DNA from: Tamarix chinensis
Lineage: Eukaryota > Streptophyta > Magnoliopsida > Caryophyllales > Tamaricaceae
Direction of reading: 5' to 3'
Assembly (NCBI GenBank): GCA_030549775.1
Contig: CM060175.1
Coordinates: 99,681,438-99,745,437 of the forward strand
DNA: 64,000 nt
Positions 47,757 to 58,938 of the stretch are shown here, in pieces. Under the pieces are notes generated by a model. The model saw only the letters and a program-made list of their open reading frames with translations. It had not been told where the DNA came from and did no database searches. Both the position numbers and the translations under genes were made by a program. The first letter of the stretch is position 1. Each line of letters opens with the position of its first letter.

Positions 47757-48050
47757 GGTAACATCATGAGTCGATATGACCATACATGGGCTATTTTAGA
47801 GTGCTTTTGGATTGATTGATTGGTCTAATAGATCAACATGAGTCCTTTCAGCATGCTTTGTCCTCACTCGTGTACTTTTTGAAAAAAATTAAGAAAACTT
47901 TAAAATTTTCTAAGTTGGGTCACCCATCCTAAAAATTGTTCTACAGCTAGAGTTCTTAGAATGAAATTACCAAAAAGATGGTATACCATGTTGATAAAAA
48001 AATAGGCATACTAAACCTTATAATACTCCCTTAAATTTGGGGGTATTACA
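47757..48050 (-). repeat. TRIM array LTR 1 (3'-most on minus)
   Basis: This 294-bp copy has a decayed left end (GGTAACATC) and an intact right end (GGGGGTATTACA). Confidence 0.8.
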
Positions 48051-49070
48051 TTCACCTCCACTCAAAGAATGTAACGTCATCATTGTGCCTCAACACCCAA
48101 CTATCTCAATACAGTTTTATCCCAAGAATCGTCTAGCTAGGTGACTAAGTGACTCATCCAAGTTTAAATCAAGGTTGTGGTTTTGCTCTAATACTATTTG
48201 TAATATCCTGAGTTGATACGACCACGCAGAAGATAACCTGAAGTGGTTTTAGTTTGATCAATTATCCCTACAAATCAACACGAATCCTTTTGGCACATTT
48301 TCTCCTCACTCCTGCACTTTCCAAGAAAATTTTAGAAAATTTTTGAAACTTCCCAAGAGGGTCATTGTAACACCCCCAAAATTCATTACAAAAAAAATTT
48401 GTTTAATGAAAAGGTTTAACGGAAGCGAAATAACAAAACTATGAATTCTGGGAATATTATCGCTACATTTCGTAACGGACTGGTTCACTCCTACCGTTCT
48501 AGTACCATGTGCTAAGGCTGAAAAGGATTATCATTGAACACAAGTTAATACTTAAAACGAGAATTCATAAAAGTACTGAATCATTCACCATACAGAAATT
48601 AGAGTGTGGTTAAAAGAGTCACAATCTAAGGAGTAAGTAATCAAAGTTCCTAAAGACTAGAAAATACCTTACAACAGAACAAGACTAAAAATAAAACGAT
48701 ATAGAGTAAAATGAAATGAAAGATAGATTCCAGCCTGGTCATTCTCGATCCCCAGGCCAAGTCAAGGCTCAACTCTCAGCCCCACCCCGATGCATCATAA
48801 GTGTCGTAGGCATTGAAGATATCATCTCCTACTTGCATAAACTCAGGTGGGCCCTCTACTCATGGGAATGAGCGACACCCATAAAACGGGTGGTCAGTAC
48901 GCTACGTACTGAGCAATGTAACCATGGAGCTAAGGTCGAACATATAAGGCATATAACACAAGTATGATCATATAAACATCATACAAAATGAAGGCTGAAT
49001 TACAGTCCAGATAAACTTATTCTGTAGATCAATGGTCAACATACTCATTTCACACATACTCTTTATCAAT

Positions 49071-49352
49071 CCATGCGAGTGTGGGAACCCCACTATTATA
49101 GCCGGTGGACCGAAATACATTCAGGGCATAAAGCTCCTGACCACTATTATTGCTAGTGGACCGATTTGGCCCCGACTCACATGGTTTTTCACTATAATTA
49201 CTTAGTGTCTTTCCCATGTCTTATCATCATTAATTTTGGTTTGTTAAGTACGAGATCCCCTACTATTATAACTGGTGGACCGAAAAACATGCAGGACAAA
49301 ATGCTCCTGGCCACTATTATTTGCCGGTGGACTGGTCTGGGCCCTACTTAAC
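49071..49352 (-). repeat. LTR paired-stem repeat module
   Basis: This is the counterpart of 15091-15467. Four units of CCACTATTAT then CCGGTGG type lie in two pairs. One pair is enclosed by CCATGCGAGT (49071-49080) and ACTCACATGG (49175-49184), the other by GTTAAGTA (49243-49250) and TACTTAAC (49345-49352). Stem sequences differ from the other copy but remain complementary. Confidence 0.82.
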
Positions 49353-50995
49353 AATCTTCCTCTTTAAAATTTTAGTATCTTATTCGTGTCTTATTCAATA
49401 AATATTTCACCCTTGACATGCATGTCACCAACCTTCTACTTCTATCATCCCAAGAGGGACCATCCCATATCTTGAGACTTCTGCATCTCTTGACACACCT
49501 CGACATCCTCTCACAATGAATACCCAACTCCTAAGTGTGTGGGTTAAGGCCTACCACCTTATGACATCCAAATCCACTCACTATCATCCTCTAGGATTTT
49601 CCCTTGAAACTCTAATTGGACCTATGTGGCCCATCCTTCTTCTGAATTACACAACTATTATTTCTTTTATCGCCTAACACATCATCTTATTTAGATTCAA
49701 CCCTAATCATATCATTTTGCTCACCGATTACACAAGTGATCATGAGTCCTAGTTGGTCACTTCAAACCCTAGCACCTTTCTTCCCCCACAAGTCACCTCT
49801 CCATTATTCACCTAACATCTCTTCTTTTCCATGGCACCTATACTCATCCATCATATAATAAGTTTCCACTCTTATCCCATACTCCAGTCTTCCTCAATTA
49901 TTTTTACTTTCACATTCCCCCTCAGATTAGGGTTTCATCCCAAACCCTAACCAGGTCTCCTATACACCCTTATACCAACCTACGTACTATTTTTCACCCA
50001 AAGTCTCCAATCACTCCAACACTCTTCCCTTACCTTACTTATGCCCTAAGACAACTTTTCTCATGTAAATATCATCCCTATGCAGACTCCATCCATCCTA
50101 TGCAAACCCTAGAATTTTTTCATGTAAGATTCACATCACTTGTTCATTTTTATCATAACCTCCTTTTATTTTCCTCTCATGGATCATGAGATAATTGGGT
50201 CAACCTCATGTCCCCTTAGTCAACTCACTTCCCATTTTCCCTTTTTCCTTTCACCCTATATCATATTATTAAACATCCTAGAATGCATGTCGTAGAGGGT
50301 CACATCATATAGTATCATAAGCACAACATATATAATCATTATATGCATGCCATAAGGAATTCACATAAGCATACCTCAACTCCAAGCTGCGCTACAAGTA
50401 ATTAGTCATCATAATCATAAGTACACAACATGGCATAACACATGGCACACAAGACACATAACACACACATAGTTGTTCTCAACCATATCCTTACCTAATA
50501 TGATACCGGTCTTGGAGTATGTTCCTACGCCTCTTTAAGGTTTTAACTTGATCTATCTATAAGAGGGAAATACTATAGATTAATCTCCCTCTTACCAAAA
50601 TTACCATTATTCCTACCTTACCCTTATCATAACCTACTATTATGGCTAATAATGATAATAGTAGTTTTATAAGTAAAAGTAGGGTTATTATTCTTTAAAG
50701 TAGCTAATCATGCTACTACTAATCAAAATAGGTCTTAGTAGCTACAACGGTTTATGTTAAAGTAATTATAGCGATATTCATATTATTAAAGGTAATAGCT
50801 TCAATATTACTAATAATAATAATAATAATAATAATAATAGTTGTAGTGATAATACTAATATCAACCCGAACCCTAGTAATAATAATAATAGTGCTATTAG
50901 TAATATAAAAGTAATGATCATAGTGATACTAATAATAATAATGCTAGTAGTGATAGTAAGGTTAGTGATATATGAATTTTTAACAATAATGACAA

Positions 50996-50997
<2 letters not shown>

Positions 50998-51063
<66 letters not shown>
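50998..51063. repeat. TAA microsatellite in solo LTR
   Basis: An uninterrupted TAA run of about 22 units, with shorter AAT runs at 50812-50838 and 50876-50890. It corresponds in position to the ATT runs of the 11435-16151 LTR. Confidence 0.9.
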
Positions 51064-52698
51064 GAATATTAAGAACAATACTATTAATATTACTAAAAAT
51101 TACTAATACTTGTATAAAAAAGGTTTAGGGGTTAGGGAGGTTAGAATACTACCTAGGGATGGTGGCAGCACTGGTGACGGTGGAGGGAGAAGAGAGGGGG
51201 AGAGGTGGTTGTATAGGCTAGGAGAGAGGGAATGAGGAGGTGATTGAGGTGGTGGTGGGTGCCTTAGGTGGAGAGGGTTGGAATGGAGATGGTGGTGCAG
51301 CCAAAGGGGGCGGAGCACGACTGCGAGTGTGGTGGCCAAAGGTGGTGGAGGGAGGAGAAATGAGGAGGAGAGGGTGGTAGGAAAGTGGGGTTGATTGGGA
51401 GGTGGAATTTTCACGGACGGGGTGGTTCGTGTAGGGTAAATCGAGGGCAAAGTAAGGTGTAGTTTGGTAGAAGGTGATGCAAAAGACAGTTTTGTGGGTG
51501 GCTCAGACGGCGGCGCTGGGTAGCGGCGACGGGGTAGTCATCTAATTGGGAGGCGGCACAAAGGGTGGGAATTTTTGGACTGTGAAAACAAAGGCTCGAT
51601 TATGGCCGCATATGGGGTATTTATAGGCCAAATGGAGGGGAAAACGACACAGGAGGAAGAGGACAATAGGGGGTAGGTGAGACAGGACCATCGTCAAGAG
51701 GTGGCAAACGGCACAGGTCTACTATGGCAGGGAGTGGGTGGTCGGGGGAGAGAAGGGAAAGAGGGGCAGGTGTGCGTGAAGAGGGAGAGGCTTGGTTGGG
51801 TCAAAAATGGAAAGAAAATGATGGGGGAGAGAGGGAGAGGGAGGGATGGTCGATGGTGGGTGGTTGTCGACAAAGAACGGGGTTGTAGGTCGTGTAGGGG
51901 GGAAAGGAAGAAGACAGGTCTAAACCAGGTGGTCCAGGAAGAAAAAGAAAAGTAAGAAAATGGGAGGGGTAACCGGGAAGTCGGTAGGAAAAGGAGGGGG
52001 ATGCGGGCCTTGCGCCGCCGGGACAGGGATTAAAAAAGGAGGGGACTTTAGGCTGTGCGAGTTGGCCCAATCCGGGGGAGAAGGAGAAAAAAGGGAAAAG
52101 GAAAATAATGGGTTGGTTGGATGTTTAGGATTTCTTGATTATTCAAAATAATATATATATATATAATAATAATAATAATTAAATTTCTTTTTAGGTTAAT
52201 TTGGGGTATTTTAAATAATTCTTTTCTAAATTCCATGTTACTTATCAAAACGCCCCAATTTTTCCTAATTAAATTATTTATTATTTTCTTCTTGATTTAC
52301 CTTAATTAAATTCCTTTTATTTTAATAAAATAATTTATTTAATTAATTTCCCTAATAAATCCTTATTTTTCCATAATCTCCTAAATTAGAGTTTTGGGGT
52401 ATTTCAATCACTCATCTTAAAATTTACTCCACGGCCATCACGCTTTACTGTGGAGTTCTTAGGACAGAATCACCAAAAGGATAGTATACTATACTAATAT
52501 TAGTAGCCATATCAATCATTATAACACTCCCATGAATTTGGGGGTATTACATTCACCTACACTCAAAAAACGCAATGTCCTCATTACGTCTCAACCACTA
52601 ATTGTCTCAATATAGTTTATCTAAAGAATCGTTTGGCTAGGTCACTGAGTGGTTCATCTAAGCTCATATTGAGGTTGCGGTTTTGCTCTGATATCATT

Positions 52699-53005
52699 TA
52701 TAACACCCCAAGTTGATTCAACCACATGGGGGATACCTCGTAGTACTTTTAGATTGATCAAATGACCCCACAAATCAATCCGAGTCATTTCAACACACTT
52801 TGTCCTCATTCACATACTTCTCAAGAAATTTTTAGAAAAAATTCAAAACTTTCCAAGAAGGTCCTTCATCCTAAAATTTACTCCATGGATAGCACGCATA
52901 ACCATGGAGTTATTAGGATGTAATCACCAAAAGGATGGTATATCATGTTGATATAAGTAATCATATCAATTATTATAATACTCCCCTGAATTTGAGGGTA
53001 TTATA
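52699..53005 (-). repeat. TRIM array LTR 3 (5'-most on minus)
   Basis: A 307-bp copy with both termini decayed by a transition (TG to TA, CA to TA). The adjacent primer-binding site TGATATCAGAGC (52696-52685) makes it the 5' LTR of the array. Confidence 0.8.
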
Positions 53006-53849
53006 ATATCCTTATAAAAGGTAGACCCTGTATCAACCCCACTTTTCTTCTTACTAAAGATGTTATATAGGGTTGTCTTTATTGAGATGATACTACATGT
53101 GTTGTCATCTATTTCTATTTTTATAGTAGTGAACTATCTAAAGTAGTTTTCTAATATATATATATATATATATATAGAAACACACACCTATACCTTAGTT
53201 TGGATATGAAGTCGATATGAATTCTATACACTACCCCATAAAGGGTTTTTAATAGATTTAATGATGGTTTCCAACAGTTATCGAATCGTGCATTATTAAA
53301 TCTTTAATAATGGTTACAAAACTATCATCATAAAATAAAAAATTTCCCCAAAATTTAGCGAACTGGGCATGTTTGAATAACGGTTCTAAGGAATAACCAT
53401 TATTAAAATGTATGGGTTTGTTAACCATTATTTGATATAATTGTTATTTTTAAGAAATTTTTAATAATGGTTATTCATTATAACCATTGCTGAATCTTGT
53501 TTTAATAAAGGTTTTCACTAAAATAGTTATTAAAACTATATATATATTGTGTTGTTTTTTCTAACCCACATATACAAATGTATGCTTGAATATATACCAA
53601 ATCTACAATATGCAAGACACTGCAAATAACTCTGAAATCTCATAGGCATACCACAAAGTTTGGTAGCTCTACATACACCAAAACTCAAAGCTCATAGATC
53701 TACATTCATAAACTCTATAATATTCTAAGTCTTGCATATGTATAAGCAGGTCCAACTCAGTCTTTGCATATATTTATATAGAAAGAACATAAGATATAAC
53801 AGATAAAAACCTAAAATGTACGCATAGATAGAGTATGTGAGTGCACGAA

Positions 53850-54666
53850 CTTGGGCCATTCCTCTCTAACTTCATTAATTTCCTCATCATTGTATTTCTG
53901 GCCTCATGCGTACACATCCTTGAAAAACTACAAATTGATATGATTCAACCATTTTGTTATATATTTTAATAATAAATAAGTCATAGATTAACAAGATAAT
54001 AAAAAATTATGGAAAAAGAAACATACATGGATTGGATCTATATTCACAGATTTTCTCTTGAGTATGTGATCCATTGATCTACAAGCATAGTATCCACAAT
54101 CATTACTGTTTTGCTATTGTGGATACTGTAAAATGAATTTAGTTAGCTTATTTTTTTATTAGATATTAATTGGAATTTAAATAAAATACATAATGTTGAT
54201 CTTCCTACTTACCATTACAGATACGTACTCAAGATTCTTTGGGTCTAGAACACCATTTCTGTCCCTCCTTATATATGCCATCTATAGTGCCCTATATAAT
54301 AAATAAAGGTCAAACACAATATTATAACTTTATATACCTAAAAATTACATAATAGGATATATGCATTAATAAATTAATGTGAGTAAGAAGTATACTAACA
54401 TGGCAATTAAATATTTCCCTTTAGAACGAATGATAGCAAAAGGAACAGAATAGTTTCAGATGGAATTAAAAACACATACTTTTTTTATCGGGATGGACGA
54501 CATACAAAATCCAATGTTCATTAGCGAGGTGAGGGATGATGTAAAGCTTGTTGTTGTATCTCTCACTTAAGATGCGATTTGCTACATAATGAATGTGCCT
54601 ACCTTCGCTAATTATAGTACGATTAGATATGTAGTATGGACACACAAACACAATAGAGAACATCAT
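53850..54666 (-). pseudogene. Ulp1-type cysteine protease exons of CACTA element
   Basis: Minus-strand exons of a C48 (Ulp1/SENP-like) peptidase gene. 54666 to about 54482 contains NEHWILYVVHPDKK, with the catalytic His and Asp. About 54290-54215 encodes MAYIRRDRNGVLDPKNLEYV. 54113-54027 begins QNSNDCGYYACRSMDHILKR, with the oxyanion Gln and catalytic Cys. About 53940-53870 gives the EINEVREEW tail, with one stop in view. Such domains are common passengers of plant CACTA and Mutator elements. The catalytic residues remain, but a full frame cannot be shown, so the gene is listed as probably broken. Confidence 0.72.
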
Positions 54667-55112
54667 CTCATCTACCGCAAACTGGCTAGCCGCTAACCTA
54701 AGGATGGCACTAATAAATTAATAATGCGTATTTATTAATAAGCAATAACTCATAAAATTATACAAATAAATGAAAAATGTTAAAATATATGATATAAAAT
54801 AATACTTACTTAACATATACAGCGACACTCATTATTGACATCCATTCTGACTTGTAAATTTTGCTAATAACTTCCGCATATACCATGTAAATTGAGGTGG
54901 TTTTAGGCGTAGAAATATAATATTTTTAATGCAGGTAGTGATCACGGGGTTCTTGTATTGCTTGATTGTCCTCTAAAGATGGGATCTTTTGTGGGGCTAT
55001 CGATTTTTCTTATATGGTTCGCTTTCGTTTCTTGGTGCCCTATTTTGTTTTGCTCCTTCCACTAGTACTTCACTTTTCCTTTGACTTAGTAGCCTTTTTA
55101 TTTTTTGATCCC

Positions 55113-55400
55113 TTAATTTATAGTAATAAACCCAATGCAATTTTCATATATATATATATATATTAATAAGATATAAACAATGTGTAATGTGCTTGTGTTA
55201 ATATGGATGGAGGATGTCATTACCTCTTCATTTGTAAGATGAATCATATTAGTGGGCCAAGGCACTAACCTTTCATGAGCTTCCAATACTGTTGCTACCT
55301 CACCGCCTTCTTTGTAACAAGGCAAGGGTGCATCTCTAATTGTTATAATGTCAATACATATGTGCCTACAATTTGCTGCCAAGATAGACCAATGGATCAT
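55113..55400 (-). pseudogene. CACTA-associated protein segment
   Basis: The segment IRDAPLPCYKEGGEVATVLEA and LVPWPTNMIHL matches the conserved stretch upstream of the Ulp1 domain in plant CACTA open frames (D-x-x-L-P-x-P ... V-x-x-A ... V-x-W-P-x-H-L/M-I). Its end around 55230 suggests a splice donor. It is presumably an earlier exon of the same gene as the Ulp1 exons. Confidence 0.6.
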
Positions 55401-55938
55401 CTGTGTTTTGGTACCATGAGATAATGTGCCCTTCCTTTTGTCAAAAGAATTAAGGGGTTATTATACACTAAATCACATTTATGCAAATCCTACAAGATGA
55501 GTATAACAATATTGTTAATTATTGAGTTAACACTTGATTCATTGTATATATATCAATTCATGGTAAAATATGCTTACCTTGGGAAAAGAAGAAAAACATG
55601 GATTATCTTCATAACTATCTCTAATGCTATTTATATTGGGTATGTGAAGTTATACATATAATGTATATCATGCCATTTTGAAGTTATATATATAAACAAG
55701 GCCATAAAAATATACCAATACACAAATTGTTATTGATTAGAAAGATTTCATATATATATATGCATATCAAATATATATACAAGGGTCGTAAATTTGATAG
55801 TTAACTCTTCATCTACACATTTAAAACAATAACCAAAAACTAACAAAAAACCTAAGACAACAGCAACAATATATACATCAAAAGCTTGCTAAAACCCAAA
55901 CAACTAACTAACAACATCCCCTAACCATCCTATATAAT

Positions 55939-56427
55939 CTATCGATAGCCTAGCCTACACCGACTAGAACTTGTCACTCTCAGCGTCCATTCGTCTTGAT
56001 ATGTCATCTTCTCATCAATGGAAAGTTCACTGATAGATACTCTCGGGTAACTAGGGCAGATACTCGGAGGTAAGCTATGACAAAACCTCCACTCATCATC
56101 TATGATCATCAGCTCTCTAGCAATCCGATCATAAGCCTTTGCAAAAATATCACCCTCAACAAATCGCTGTTGTGGTGCATTGGTAAGGTTGACAAACAAA
56201 TCAAAATAACTAGCTAATGCCCCTGACCATGAATCAATAGGAGGTAATGTCAAAAGCAAAGGATATGATTTAAAATGAAATAGATCACGGGATGACCTGC
56301 TCAAGAACAAACGATGAAGCTTCTCATATAACCATGTGACATGACTCCAAAAATCTGAATCACATGTCATGCATAAATATGTTAGAAGAATGTAAATAAT
56401 AGGCAAATGTGTCATCTCACTAGTCAA
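55939..56427 (-). CDS. Open frame in CACTA element, function unknown
   Basis: A 162-codon minus-strand frame, the longest in the element, contains LFVNLTNAPQQRFVEGDIFA and a Ser/Pro-rich C-terminus. I do not recognise a domain. Its position at the 5' side of the Ulp1 gene fits an upstream exon of the same transposon gene, but it could be an accidental frame. Confidence 0.35.
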   Translation of the reverse strand: MTSEMTHLPIIYILLTYLCMTCDSDFWSHVTWLYEKLHRLFLSRSSRDLFHFKSYPLLLTLPPIDSWSGALASYFDLFVNLTNAPQQRFVEGDIFAKAYDRIARELMIIDDEWRFCHSLPPSICPSYPRVSISELSIDEKMTYQDEWTLRVTSSSRCRLGYR

Positions 56428-57385
56428 CTATCTATAAAAGAGAAAAACATTAAATCATGTTACTAAGATTGTTCTCTAACTTATTAAATTATAAAATATG
56501 GGTCTCTAATGCTAGAAAAACTAGTATTTTTCATTAACATCAAACCCATAAATGTTGGCATGTATGTATAAATATAGAGAGGGAAACCAAAATCCATAAC
56601 AACACAACAACAAACAACAACAAAATAGATAATAATACATGTAATACCCACTATATAGTATATAGTTAACATGCATGCATATATATAATGACAGAAAAAG
56701 AAAAGCAAATTATTCCAAGTAATGTTCTCAACAGGCAGGTAATAGGATGCATGTCGACGATGCCTGTTGCGGTTGTAGGAGCTATGAATGAAGGGAAGGG
56801 TTGTGGAAGAGAGGCAAGAGGCTAGGCGCGCTGTTGAAAGGCAGACAAAGGTTTGAACGGTTGTGGGAGGCTAGAGGGGATGTGTGAACGATGACAACAA
56901 GAAAAAAGCAGGCACGACGAGGTTAGGATAGAAAACAACTACCAATGTGCAAGAGGAACACACAATGGATGTAAATGAGGGAGCAATGAGAATAATAAGT
57001 AAGGAAAAATGAGGTCGAGCGAAGAGAGCAAATTCAAATTTCAATTTTCTATAACAGAAGTAAATGAGTGAGATGGGAGGGAGGGTTATTTAATACCCTA
57101 GTTTTAATAAAGATTCTGGCTATAACCATTATTCAAACATGTTTTAATAACAGTTAAGTCAGAACCATTATTAAAACCGAGGCAGCTTTTCCGTTTTATT
57201 AACAGCTAAATTAAAACCGTTAATCAAAGGTATAGTTGTCGTACTTTTAATAACGGTTGATGTCCAAAATCATTATTAAAATAAGCACTTCATTTCCGCC
57301 TAGAAATTTTTTCCTATTTATCAACAGTTACGATCAAACCGTCATTTATATGGCGTCACTAATATTCCATTCTGTAGTAGTGATA

Positions 57386-58725
57386 GTTGATAAGGATAAA
57401 TAAAAAGTACTATACCAAACTTCATTTGTACTAATTAATGTGGGCCGGTATTCCTATTATGCGTAAGGCTAATGCATTGATATGATAGGAGAGAGTACAA
57501 TATTAATTAATCATGTTACATCTAAGCTATTTTGCTAATAGGTTTAAACGACGACGTGGTAAGATATCCTATTGTTAAAGAATGATATGCATATATGTCG
57601 TTCTATGTTGAATATGAAAGAGGAAGTTGGCTAGCCTATAAATCTACTGGACTAATACATCGGTCAGCAATCAATTGATGTTAACATGAAATTCCACTTG
57701 AATTTGTTAGTAGTTTGATTCTTCTTACATTCATAACATGCATCATCCCAAATCGGATGATAGCCGCCTCCTTCGTCAATTGGTAAATATCATCCATGAG
57801 TGTGGATATCCTCTTTGCTGAATGTGCATTGGGGTAGAGATTTTTTGTTGAGTTTGGCTCGCCATAGGTCTTCCCTCACAAAGTTGTGAAAACCGCACGT
57901 AAAATACATTAATAACCTTACCTTATTGGCTTATTGTAAGAGGGTTCACGGGAGTCAATTAGTATTCTTTTCGCATTGGGAACACGGTTTTATTAGATGC
58001 ACAGTTGCAGTATGAGCCCTTGAATCTAGGACATTATTGCCGTAGGGGATCGGTTATGGCACGCGGCCAGCCGAGACAATTTAGCGGGGTACACAAATAT
58101 CCAAAACCCAGAAGTTGTGCCGCCTTCTGGTCTATTATAAAGCAATATATATATATATATATATATAGAAACATCTATTCCACTTTTTGAGAAGCATTAC
58201 GGACATTTGCGCGGGCATGCTTTGTGGAAGCATAAGCATGAGCATATATAAAGATGTTGATCTTGGGCAATCAACTAGCAAGCCATATATATAGTGCTGA
58301 AAAGGCCGTTAGGAGCACCACCAACATTAGTGCTAGCTTCTTTTGTTGTTCCGGACCACCACTAAAACATATATATGTGTATATATATATGTATAGTGGG
58401 AAAGGAACAAATGGAAGGGTCTTTCACTTTTCAGCTAGCATCATATTGATTCTAATCGTGCTAACACTTGATGCATGCCGTTCAATATGCCTCAATGGTT
58501 GACGCTCCCAATTCTGTATGTATAATACGTACATTTGTTTATACTTGAGATATTAAAGTCCACAATGTTTATAATCGACCGATCGTGCTTCTTGGGTCAA
58601 AATTCAATGCAGCTTCTCATCAAGCTGCTTCCTATATATTTCGTTTAAAAAAAAAGTTCATTCCTATATATATTTTCTTATTACTGATAATTAATTAATA
58701 AATGATCCAAGAGTAATGATGCGTG

Positions 58726-58765
<40 letters not shown>

Positions 58766-58938
58766 GACATTGAAAAGTGAAACTAAAAGCTCAGATGTAG
58801 TAATATATAAATATAAAATAAAATCATATTAGTATAACGCAGTGCAACAACTTTTGGGTGTATATCAACATAACTTATTTTCCACCATCATTTTTTTTTT
58901 CAAAAAAAAAAAAGAAGGCAAAATCTAACGAGTTCAAC
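57386..58938. other. Intergenic region left of pirin gene
   Basis: Contains the 3' flank of the pirin gene, AT runs (58144-58166), an AAT microsatellite (58726-58765) and two unassigned plus-strand frames (58005-58190 with RRGSVMARGQPRQF; 58254-58502). They might be pieces of a decayed gene: the first part before 58135 has balanced composition unlike its surroundings. No family recognised. Confidence 0.4.
58726..58765. repeat. AAT microsatellite
   Basis: About 13 uninterrupted AAT units near the 3' end of the pirin gene. Confidence 0.9.

Larger units (their letters stand above)
48366..52406 (-). mobile_element. Giant chromovirus solo LTR (4041 bp)
   Basis: In plus coordinates it runs from TGTAACACCCCC to GGGGTATTTCA, in the opposite orientation to the 11435-16151 LTR, to which it is related throughout. 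Shared parts are the termini, the TATAAATACCCC box (near 51611-51622, minus), the purine-rich low-complexity block (51130-52100), the TAA microsatellite (50998-51063) and the paired-stem module (49071-49352). Flanks gtcat (48361-48365) and atcac (52407-52411) are each one step from gtcac, the sequence predicted by the sister TRIM LTRs. No internal domains. Confidence 0.85.
48199..52551 (-). repeat. TRIM array LTR 2, split by solo LTR
   Basis: The two halves 48199-48365 and 52412-52551 join into an LTR collinear with LTRs 1 and 3. The solo LTR 48366-52406 separates them. Confidence 0.82.
47757..53005 (-). mobile_element. TRIM array: three LTRs, two internal segments
   Basis: Perfect duplications ATATC lie at 47752-47756 and 53006-53010. 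Within are LTR 1 (47757-48050, 294 bp), internal 1 (48051-48198, 148 bp), LTR 2 (48199-52551, about 307 bp without the nested solo LTR), internal 2 (52552-52698, 147 bp) and LTR 3 (52699-53005, 307 bp). LTRs run TGTAATATCCTGAGTTGAT to TTGGGGGTATTACA. On the minus strand each internal segment begins with a tRNA-Met primer site (TGATATCAGAGC in internal 2, TAGTATTAGAGC in internal 1) and ends with a purine tract (GAGTGGAGGTGAA). No coding capacity. Orientation minus. Confidence 0.88.
53229..57382 (-). mobile_element. CACTA (En/Spm-like) transposon with Ulp1 gene
   Basis: The left end CACTACCCCATAAAG and the complement of the right end, CACTACTACAGAATGG, are CACTA termini flanked by a 3-bp duplication ATA (53226-53228 and 57383-57385). 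Both subterminal regions contain many copies of TTTAATAACGGTT or its complement AACCATTATTAAA (for example 53290-53550 and 57100-57280), the typical transposase-binding arrays. A spliced Ulp1-type protease gene lies on the minus strand. No TNP2-type transposase domain was found, so the 4154-bp element is probably non-autonomous. Confidence 0.88.

Noticed and set aside
51103..52151. Open frames of 60-115 codons rich in Pro, Ser, Gly or Arg
   Set aside because: They lie in the biased low-complexity block of the solo LTR, on both strands, with no domain.
58005..58502. Plus-strand frames with RRGSVMARGQPRQF as a secreted peptide gene
   Set aside because: No signal peptide in frame, stops just upstream, and no match to peptide families I know.
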